A stretch of DNA of 39,958 nt from Saccoglossus kowalevskii (Eukaryota > Hemichordata > Enteropneusta > Harrimaniidae): the NCBI RefSeq assembly GCF_000003605.2, contig NW_003151255.1, forward strand, positions 250,925 through 290,882, given 5' to 3'. The number at the start of each line of letters is the position of its first letter. Within the stretch, counting starts at the first letter, position 1. The position numbers were made by a program, and so were the translations under genes. The notes under the pieces were generated by a model. That model was not told the DNA's origin. It did no database searches and saw only the letters and a list, made by a program, of their open reading frames with translations. Below, one piece after another: positions 1 to 11,100 of the stretch.

Positions 1-1634
1 CCCCGTTACTAAACCTGACGCCTCGCAAATATTTCTATGTTCAGTCACGGGATATTGCATTGTAATTGGGTTTAATTAAACTCCAATTAAAACGCAACAC
101 TATATAGGAACGCTTGCCGTTACAACTACGATAATACCTGTATTTGTGGGAATAGAATTCTGATCATTTATATAACCATCTAGTATATAGAAACTAAATA
201 TGGAAACAAGAAAGAACACTCGAACAAACGTGCCCTGGGTGACGGATAACGCTGCTGTTTTGCGCTATCGTGTTATTACTCATTCAACCATTATTATGTT
301 GTCTATAAGTCAGAAGAGACTGATAAAAAGGGATAATTTCGAAAATATACAGAAAATATTTAAAATCATAAAAATGTCAAAATAAAATTTGTGGGGACGT
401 AAAACCGCAGCCTACATGCTATACGTGGCATATCCCCTTGTTCAGAACGTTCGGCGGTTTTTGAATCAAAATTGGGCGCCTTGAAACAGCTGAGTCACTA
501 ACAATTCTTTTAGTTGTTTCAAGCGATTTCAGATCTAGTAAAACAAAATTATTAGACCATGAGAAATTTTGTTGCAGAAAATATAAAAACAGTCGTCATA
601 CGTAAATGTGCCATTTGTGTACATTCCCCATTCAAATCAACCATAGGTGTATTTCAGAATTCGGGTATTCTTGCATAATCAACGTACTTTTACCAAGTGT
701 GGGTGCATTGGTTCTTGCATGGTAAAAAAACAAATTGAAAAATAAGTACAAAATGTTTATTTGTATTTTCAGCTTTTAAAAAAAATACACTTGGAATGAA
801 ATTCATGATTCTGACATGTTTTAAAGTAGCAACCACGTCACACAAACAACGAGATGTCAGACACCTCACTTAGAGAATGCGATGGCCAACAGATCACGCC
901 AATGGTGTGAGTTCAACCAATCACGTGAATGACAACTTGAAGATTGCACTTATCTCGTAGTCCATAGGATACCCGACTCATCGGGAAGATGATGAGATGA
1001 CACTGTTCACGTAGACAACACGGTAGCCGACGCATCGCGAAGATAGCCGACACATCACGAAAATATCCGACAAATCTCGCAGATCACAAGATAGCCGACA
1101 CACCGGTAGATAAGCAGACACATCGCATAGGTGACAAGATGGCGTGGATCACGTAAATCACGAGATGGCGGGCGTGGGAGGTGAAAAAAACGAGGCATCG
1201 CGAAAAAATGTATTACACTGGTGTCAGAGGTTGGACTCGGCCAATAATTTGTCATCAAAATTAAAAAATTCGGCTTCGGCTTTTTTCTGATTTGATAAAG
1301 TCTTAAGTGGCATATTTTGTTTATAATGAGAAAAGTCGTCAGTATAATTATCTGTAGCAAATATAATTTTCCTTCGTTTCTTTCTTCGTCTCTTCTTTCT
1401 GAAACTGAAAAAGAACACAATAACAGCACCAATTTTGTCAAAGAACATCAGTTATGCATAATAAATCAAACATTTGAATTTCTGTCGTTCCGTTTCTTGT
1501 GGAAAATTAGAAATGATATAGCGTTCCAGTCAAATACCTAACGGACCCAATTCTTCTATATCTCATTTGAATATGTGTTAGCCTCGAGACTTCCGTCTCT
1601 CTCACGAAAAGACACGTTTTTCGAAACAAAAATA
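1..1634. other. 3' flanking DNA, no gene seen
   Basis: AT-rich DNA downstream of the SLC22-like gene. The short ORFs have no recognisable domains. It contains one degenerate tandem repeat, listed separately. Confidence 0.6.
850..1190. repeat. Degenerate ~21-23 bp tandem repeat (agatagccgacacatc-like)
   Basis: The words TAGCCGACRCATCRCGA, ATCCGACAAATCTCGC, TAGCCGACACACCGG and AGCAGACACATCGC follow one another between about 1020 and 1130. More eroded relatives (ATACCCGACTCATCGGGA, GAGATGGCG) lie on both sides. Boundaries are approximate. Confidence 0.55.
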
Positions 1635-1640
1635 TTTATT
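1635..1640 (-). promoter_or_regulatory. Candidate polyadenylation signal of the SLC22-like gene
   Basis: On the minus strand this reads AATAAA, about 325 nt past the TGA and the first exact AATAAA I find downstream of it. It would place roughly 1635-1964 in the 3' UTR, mostly made of the inverted-repeat element 1645-1934. Cleavage site unknown. Confidence 0.4.
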
Positions 1641-1644
1641 TAAA

Positions 1645-1934
1645 GGACGGCAGTCGTCGCGCCACGCATACGCGAGATATATGGGTCTCATATAAACAAA
1701 GATGGCGACTTTGACTGCAAATCAGCAAGGTTCAAACTGAGACGTTGCGAAACTTTAATTAGGTATTTTAGGTGGTTGGAAGGTGTCGAAGGAATCACCA
1801 GTGGTAATTAGTGCAAGTCGCGCCCAGGTAAAACCTCATACTTTCGATTTCATTAAAAGAGCGCATTTGATTGTGGGAAAATCAATATTTATCAACACAA
1901 ATGTCGCACATGCGCAGCGCGACGACTGCCGCGC
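1645..1934. mobile_element. MITE-like inverted-repeat element in the 3' UTR (290 bp)
   Basis: Left end at 1648 reads CGGCAGTCGTCGCGC, then NNCGCATNNGCGA. The right end (1901-1934, reverse complement) has the same words at the same spacing, giving about 30 bp of imperfect terminal inverted repeat. TAAA flanks both ends (1641-1644 and 1935-1938), a possible target duplication. No transposase inside. It lies between the stop codon and the candidate poly(A) signal of the transporter gene. Confidence 0.75.
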
Positions 1935-1964
1935 TAAAAAAAACATTCAATTATTTTGTGGAGC

Positions 1965-2178
1965 TCACCTAACAAATTTGTCAACATCTTGGATGGTTGT
2001 TGGGAGGTGCTTATTCTTGGTTTCAGGTAGAAATAGTACAAGGAGACCAGCGAATACAGACACACCGCCATACACTATAAATACGCTGGGTTTCCAATAC
2101 TTGGACAGCAGAGACACAAATGGTACTGAGAAGCCACCGAAGCGGGCTATACATACAGCTGCACCCACGCCAGTGTTC
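1965..2178 (-). CDS. SLC22-like gene, terminal coding exon 9 (residues 488-557 and stop)
   Basis: Acceptor TTTTTACAG. Encodes [17 protein letters not shown]11, TM12 ([20 protein letters not shown]), [20 protein letters not shown] and TGA at 1967-1965. The [11 protein letters not shown] tail matches the usual LPxTIxD ending of the family, so the stop is in a sensible place. However, the stop sits inside a strong donor-like sequence (AG|GTGAGC), so a transcript splicing at 1969 to a further exon cannot be excluded. Confidence 0.92.
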
Positions 2179-5100
2179 CTGTAAAAACAAGCTCCGCTTT
2201 ATTGTTGGTCAGGTCTACAGAGTGTCAATACGTCGCGTCATAGTACATCATCAACTCCGCCATTTTTGTTAACCTCGTTCGAAGTCAATTTTGTTGTTTT
2301 TGAAATCTGACGAGTAGTTTTGGCGATAATTAGCAAAATGGCACACATAAATACAAAGACGGGCCAAACAATCTCCTTGTATTCTTCAAGTGGGATCTGA
2401 ATGAGCATATTTTTTTCTTACCTGAGAACAGTCGGAAATAACTCCGTGGCGTATACCCATGAAGAATAAAACGCTGCAGTGGCCCCAAGCTTGCCAAGTA
2501 CTGCCAGCGAAGTGGACACAATTCTAAGGATGAGAGTAACTGCAGAATAAACAAAAGTACGAATCAGAGTAAGTTTAATTTTATTTATTAATTTATCAAT
2601 TTATTAATTAATTAATTTATTTATTCATTTATTAATTTATTTATTTATCTTTATTATTCAATCATTTATTTAAATTTTTGCAAAAAGTGCCAGTAGCTAT
2701 TATTATGCCCATTTGGGATGGAACATTTGTAATATGAGATGGAGAGTACATTTCCTCCCCACTTACATATATTACTACTGTAAAATATTAGCTGGAATAA
2801 ATTTTCGCTGAAAAGACATTTTGGGTGTTTTGTATGGAATTTATTTTCACTGATTTTTGACAAGTTGGTTGTAAAATATGGAAAAAAAATCGCTGGATTT
2901 TATTTTCACTGAATCATTCCTTCAGCAAAAATAGCGAAAATTAGTTAAAATAAAGTGAAAATAAAGTATTTTACAGTATTCGATACACTTGTAAGAGCCT
3001 AATATACAAATGTCCATTGTGGCTAAAATATGTTTCACGGAATTTGGTTTGCCAAGCCCGTCCCCATAGAACTGGCCCATGGTGCATACCTTTTGGTACT
3101 AAGGCAGATGCAATACAGCCAACACCAGCTGTGGTGAAATAAAGGCACAACGCTTTTGGTCTTCCCAGTCGTTCCATCAGCACCATGGAGAACAGGTTGG
3201 CCGGTATCTCAACCAAACCGGAAAGACAGAAGTTGAGGTACGGATTACCCGGAAGTAGTTCAATGTTCAAAGTGAGACCGTAGTACACCATACAAGCTGC
3301 AATCCTGAAAACAAAATTTGTGCAACTTTTCTATAGACTGATCCTTGTCAATTAATAAACTGTGTATGACCTTTAAGGTGACGATTACAGAAATGAACAT
3401 GGCTCGTTTATTAACCCACTCAATTCGAGCTTTAACAACTGTAAATGAACTCTGAATACAAACATACCATTGAAAAAAGACGTTTAAGGTGACTTTCCTG
3501 AGCGTAGCTGTACGAAATAAATCGAACACAGTGTATCTTTGTTCGTCGACCACAGACTTCTTCGTCGTCTCCAGCTCGACTTTCCAAGAACCTTGCATAG
3601 GTAGCTTTGAATGAAACAGAAATCCTAATTCATCATCCTCACAGGGATTTAACAATGACAGGTATAGTGACGTCATAAGTAATCATGTTTAAAAATTACG
3701 TTTTTACTTTAAAGTAAATAACATAAAAGAAGACTAGTGCGATACACTGTAACAATCCCAATGTTGTGTTGTTGTTTTTTTTTTTGATGGAGCGCTAAAA
3801 CATTGTATTTTGGTGTGACTCCCAGACACAATCGCCGCTTTTTACCATGAAAAGGTCAACAAACTACTTCATCATCATTTTGTGATAAAGAGATGATCAA
3901 AGAAAATTGCATAGATGTAATCGACGCCGCTCGCAGCGTCGATATTGTCTGAAATAGTCATCGACCAATACTTGTTTTTAGAGATGTTATATGTCCTAAT
4001 TACGACTACATAACCAGACTCGTCGTTAGATGGCGGGAAAATACATAAAACCGGGACATGTACTTACCAATGGACAGAGATCAGATTTATTGATTCTAGC
4101 GGCTTTCATAATAATGACCTCGGCTTCTTTGACTCTCCCCTGTGATATCAACCATCGCGGCGACTCTGGAACGAACCTGTAGAACGAATTAGACGGCCGG
4201 TATAAGTATGGACATTACTGGTGACGTCCCGCTATGTTAATAATCACTAATAACAGCCTCAAAATAGGCACATTTTCATCCAAGATGACCATGAGCCGAG
4301 TATTTCCCTACCCAGTATGTGTAAAATATAATACTAATGTATAATACTAATGCAAGCACAAATTCCCATGCACACGGTCTCTAAACAAGCGTGACCCGTG
4401 ACGTATACAAAGGTGGAGTGTTTCGACTGTGGTTAGAGTGTAAATAATAATGATTTTAAAGCGGGGGGGGGGTCGTCGCCTGCGCACGCGCTGGATTTGA
4501 GTCCCAAGCGACGATAACAACACGCAAAGGCTCATGGGTAGACGCTTGTTTGTTAACAATGACACGCTATGGCCATTTGACGCATGCGCGGATGACGTCT
4601 CCCCCGCTTTAAAATAGATAAACAGAATGACGTACCACCAATAGGCAAGAATTGTACTCTGTGGTATGCTGATAAGCAGTTGTAGCGCCCTCCATTCTAA
4701 AACAAAATACGAGATTGCAGCCAACACGAACATTGATAGAACATGAGACAGACTTATAGTACAGCCTACAAATGATCGCGTAGACGGACCAACCCATTCC
4801 TGGACTGAAACAAACAGAAATGTTACAATATCACATGGGTGGAAAATAAAAAAAACAGCCGATAACGTCTAGGTATTTTACCGGTATATTAGGCTTGTAA
4901 ACACGACACCCGGCAACATATTTGGTTTGACAATTTTGGGTATTTCAATAAACTCCCTGTCGATACATTGCTGGGTCTGTTTTTGCAATGCAAAATTTGA
5001 TTAATGTTCAATTAATTGTAATTACACATTGAATGCAAATTTCAAAGTCAATAATCACGTGCGCATGACCCGCCGACATGTAACAGCAACTCCCAAAGGT

Positions 5101-8100
5101 TTACAGCACAATGATACCGGGAATGACAATGTATGACGCCCTCTATTGACACGAATTTCGGCGACGTAGTACCGGTGGATGGAGAGTACTTTTGAAAGAA
5201 AAAAAATGTGATATGCGTTTTAGGATCTCACCGTAAATATACGATGTTGTGAAAACACTACAAAACGTTATCCCACTGACGAACTGAAAGGCAACGAAGA
5301 CTTGGAAGAACGGCGAGAGAGCTGAGCCGATGCCGGCGAATACGTTTACAAGAAGACCGATAAAAATCACCGGACGACGACCAAATCTGGAATGAAAAAT
5401 CAGTATAAAAATATGAACGGTTATTTGGGACATTTCCATAGTCAATGTGCTGGTGTCACAAGAAGTGGGAGGTAAGCTAGATAACGTTAAATTATCATGC
5501 CAAGTTGACATGTGTGTTCATGTACTCTAGGGGGCATAGACCCTAGGTCGGTGTTTTAGTCGCACGCGCCATAAACCCGAGAGCCTATAATGTGTGCGAC
5601 AACACCGTGACCGGCGTTTCAACGAGTCTGTTATATACGTTAAACGGAACACACATCAACGACAGTATTGTTTTATTTGTTCAGCTAATATTAAATGTCG
5701 TTACTATAATATATATCTTACTTATCTGAAAGAGGGCTTAGTATAAGCGAACCCACAAGACTGCCGGCGTAGACTGACGACCTGGCCATTTCACGTAGCC
5801 ATGCTCTGTCGCACACAAGATCCCACTACAAAAAACAACAAAAACAAAGCACACAAAAAACGAGTAAGTTTCGTTGTCATAGCAACTGATATATAAAAAA
5901 TCGCTGTTCAGAATGATGTTAGACAGAATACGTAACTAGTAAGTCATCATTGTCATAGATGCATAGATGTATAGCGACTGTATTTCTGCTCAACAGGACA
6001 GGAGCACTATGAGCGCCCTCTTGGTTTTAGTGACGTTTAAATTCGGTCCTTTATTGAGTCAGTGAAGCCATAGACAGGTTCTCGTTTGATTAGAAGCACT
6101 AATACGTAAATGGGATAGTCTTGTTCAAATTGTCTGGCTGGTCAGACGTGTTATGTTTAAAGTGCTGTAAATAATATTTATGCCTATATAAGCACGAAAC
6201 GGCAGTCTGTTATCCGCGGTTTACATAGACTTAAAAGGGAATACTTGTCAGACATGATTGTCTGAAGTGTGCTTTAAAATACTGTTATTTTCAGCGAGAT
6301 GTGGCGAATTTCATAATTACAATGTCTGTTACAGCGACGGTTTCCTTCATGTTGCCGTAATTATGTTCAAACGTGCCTACAATTTAAATTTTTGTTGGCA
6401 GGGTTCGCGTCGCATTCACCTTGCTTCACCACTCGCTTTAACGATATGCATCGTAACACCGCTTCGTAATGTAGAACACTCTACACATATCGAATTTATA
6501 AATATCATTTCGAGACCTAGATGATTTTATTTCAACAGATGTTTGTGCTGATTTGATTTGATTTAACATGTCACATACAGCAACAATGTATAATCGCTAC
6601 AGCTTCAGTCAGAGCATGGAAAGCAATAAAAGTATTATCTCCCATGGTCAGAGACAAACATACATTTGCGCGGAACTGTGATAACCTTAATCGGCCTTAA
6701 AGCTTGATATTGAACGAAGTGAAGACGTAACGACAAGAAGAAGAGAAAAAAAACAGAATTACGACGCTACGCGTGATTTCCCAGCGGGAAATACAGGGGC
6801 CAGGACAGGGCAATTAATTGCTCATATCTCACACGCCCTCGGGTCTGTATTTCGCCATAATGTGTTAATTTGCATGATGGGTTCATACAGACACAAATAA
6901 TGTCAAATCATAGTGCAGTAGTATCCAACGGCGGCGTAATCGGAGGATGTCAGATTAACAATGACGGAAATACAAAATGGCAATTACATTAAACATCGCA
7001 TAGTTTCAGCATTTGTTGCATTCCCTGTCACTCACTGTGCAGGATTATTTTGGGTGCAAATATACCTTTCTGAGTAGTCGCGCCCTCTAGCAAGAAGGCG
7101 TTTCTGTGATGTCAAAATAACGTATTCGGGTACGGCGCAACTTTGGTTGCGTAGTCGTTCGGCATTTAGAAACAAAAACCAGTATTTTTATTGATAAAAA
7201 TGATATTGACGCTGAGAACGGTTTCCATCGCAACCACTTACGTCACAGCATGGCTCAATCGCAAGAGGGCGCGACATATAGGAACGGCGTGCTCGGTTTA
7301 TACATACACCGTATTACATCGGTCCAGTAGGTGCGATTCGTGTTGACGATGTGTTAAAAGAGCGCAATGAATGCGTGCGTGCGTGTAGGTAATATATTGA
7401 GAAAGAAAATTAACCAAGGGTGGCCCATCTTCAATAAAAACGAACAAATAGGCTATGAAATAAATTTAGCCAGCGCCAGATTTAATACGTCTTCGACATT
7501 TCTTTTTCAAACAGTTGGTTATATTAGAACACATGTGGCACAAAGGCGGGCCATAGAAGGTGCCATCCCAAGACACCGCAGAGCTATTTTTATTCTATTT
7601 TACTACGTTTACTCGAATTTCATAAATATTTAAGTTTTGAAAATACATGCTATGCATATACAAGTTGACCATACAGAGGCCATTCAAATTGTATTGTTGT
7701 TACTTTTATTTTTATTAAAGAGGTATATTTAAATGACCAGTTGCCAATTGCAACTAACATGCTGTAAAATGCAGTTATACATCGGCAATGAATGTAATTT
7801 GCATGTCTAGGCAACCACGGATTCTAGTTATCTATATCGCATCATTCACTCTAGATTTCTCGATTGAGTGACTGGCAGTTCTTTCACGCTAAGAGCGAGA
7901 CGCATATATTGATTACATCTCCACGGGACATACACATACGAAAATATACACTTCCGCCAGTACTATAGTTAAAATATGGTTGCCTTGTCCTTGTACGTGA
8001 TTTCGTTGAAAACAAGTTTGGCTGAATTCTTGCCAGGTAACAGTAGTAACAACAACAACAAAACCAAAATATCACGACAGCAACAGATCATAATATATTA

Positions 8101-11100
8101 CTATGAAAATATGTTAGGGTTTGTGTGCTACCTCAGACAACTAATAATTATTAGTTGTTTGAGGTTTTACTAGTTCCTAGTACCACGTCAAGTCCATAAT
8201 AAGCAGGATCACATATTCTGCGTCACATCCACGCAAGATTAACGTGCGTACCACGTGAACGGGATACTTCCGGATTTGAAAAAAATAAATCCTTCTGTTA
8301 TGTTTTTTTTCGGTCAAAGTAAAATGTTGTCAGGTATATCTGCTCTGAGGCATGATGGGAGAGGATGAGAACGCCATGTACTTGAACCTTCACGGCAACG
8401 TTGATTCATAGCATGCACAGTGATTTTTACAACACCCGAAGGGTAGATACAGTATTTATTAGACACGCTTTAATGAGATTTGACACTCTGGCTTTGATTG
8501 AATATGCGCTTGTACATTCAATGCGAGAAAGCTGAACTGTGGTGAAAGTAATTGGTCCCAGCTGATCGTGGCTCATGGGAAGCATGTCCCGGGGCTTTAC
8601 ACGTAGACAACACCTGGAAAACTTGAATCGCATGCCAAAGTAACGAAATGTAAATGTTCAAGGGTTTATCGGCTGTTTTAAGTGCCACCTGGACTATTAA
8701 AATTATAATTATAATTTCCGTGGTAGATAAACTCCTTCAAGTTATCGAAGGACGCGCAGTCTGATCGCGCGTGGTAGTAATTACATCTGGTATATTAGTA
8801 CAACGCGATGTTAATGATATACTCATTCTCGATCCCTAGTATGTGAGCTGAAATGTAAGGCTGCTAGGTGCACATATAGTTACACCCACGTGCAGAACAA
8901 GCAATTTGTGCTGATTATAAATATTCCCACACACAGTAAACAATTTACTAAGTTGGTTGAGCACTGGGTAACAGTTGTATCGCTGCAAGGCTGCATGTAC
9001 TCTAAGTAGTCATACCGGACTTGACAAATCGCATTTTCTGAGATGAGCAGAGTCCGGAGCTGTCAGAGACGAGTACTCCCGAATGAAAACTTCGCGCCAC
9101 AAACGCAATATATTATAAAACTGAATTCACTCATCTTCAAATTCATCGGTAGAGATACATTATGAACACATTGCAGGTGCGTCGTTTCCAGGTTTTAAAA
9201 CTATATATAAAAGTATGTAAAAGGTCGATTCTTTTTGCAATGAATGCACTCACCATGAATTTGTGGTAGGATAATGCTGTGGCTAGGTGTTTTCCGCTAT
9301 AAAGCAAACACATATTTGTGTATAACATCACATATATTTGCAGGAGAACATACACTTACTCGCCTATTACAGGCATAGTGTCTTGTGCAGCTGAGTCCGA
9401 ATTTAGTATCTCAGTCATTTCTCAAGTTAAATTGGGTTCTATGATTGTCAATAATTAATTCGTTACCCAGGTAGTTTCGTAGCACATTAATACCGTTTGG
9501 AAGCCTTTGGAAGTGAACATCGTACACTATGCCCATCAGTAAACCCCCTCTAATACTTCCTCTGCACCCTTCAGAAGCACTTCGGAAATTATATAGTTGA
9601 CGGCACATCAGTGTACGATTCGCAGGTGTATTTGAAACGGCTAGAACTATATGGGTTCAATCATTCATACTTCAGTTCTCACGTGACGCTGAAAGGCATT
9701 CAGAAAAGTCAGAGAAGCTCAGGTCTAATAAAGGTGGATAGTTCAGGTTGTTGATTTTACTCCTTGTTGTTAACACAACGTCTGCTGACAGCATTTTTCC
9801 CCATCCATTTTGGAGGCTGGATACTCAAATTAAAAATTGTGACTGGCAAGTTTCCATAAAAATATTGGAATATATGTTGATCTGAATTAGAAGTTGGAGG
9901 TCCCTATTCCGGAATGATGATTAATCAATATATCATGGGATGAATGAATATATCATGGGATGAATGAATATATCACGGAATGATTCAATATATCATGGGA
10001 TGAATGAATATATCATGGGATGAATGAATATATCATGGGATGACTCAATATATCATGGGATAACTCAATATATCATGGAATGATTCAATATATCATGGGA
10101 TGACTCAATATATCATGGGATGAATGATTCAATATATCATGGGATGAATGAATGAATATATCATGGGATGATTGAATATATCATGGGATAACTCAATGTG
10201 TCATGGAATGATTCAATATATCATGGGATGAATGAATATATTATGGGATGAATGAATATATTATGGGATGATTGAATATATCATGGGATGATTGAATATA
10301 TCATGGGATGAATGAATATATCATGGGATGAATGAATAAATCATGGGATGACTCAATATATCATGGAATAATTCGATATATCATGGGATGAATGAATATA
10401 TCATGGGATGAATGAATATATCATGGGATGAATGAATATATCATGGGATGACTCAATATATCATGGGATGACTCAATATATCATGGGATGACTCAATATA
10501 TCATGGGATGAATGAATATATCATGGGATGAATGAATATATCATGGGATGAATGAATATATCATGGGATGACTCAATGTGTCACGGAATGATTCAATATA
10601 TCATGGGGTGAATGAATATATCATGGGATGAATGAATATATCATGGGATGATTGAATATATCATAGGATGAATGAATATATCATGGGATAAATGAATATA
10701 TCATGGGATGACTCAATATATCATGGGATGACTCAATATATCATGGGATGAATGAATATATCATGGGATGAATGAATATATCATGGGATGACTCATATAT
10801 CATGNNNNNNNNNNNNNNNNNNNNNNNNNNNNNNNNNNNNNNNNNNNNNNNNNNACTCAATGGTCATGAATGATTCAATATATCATGGGATGAATGAATA
10901 TATTATGGGATGAATGAATATATCATGGGATGAATGAATATATCATGGGATGACTCAATATATCATGGGATGACTCAATATATCATGGGATGAATGAATA
11001 TATCATGGGATGATTGAATATATCATGGGATGATTGAATATATCATGGGATGAATGAATATATCATGGGATGAATGAATAAATCATGGGATGACTCAATA

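Noticed and set aside
1055-1541. Short ORFs on both strands (74-128 codons) downstream of the transporter
   Set aside because: They overlap the degenerate repeat or each other, and none continues the SLC22 protein from the exon 9 donor-like site in a recognisable way.
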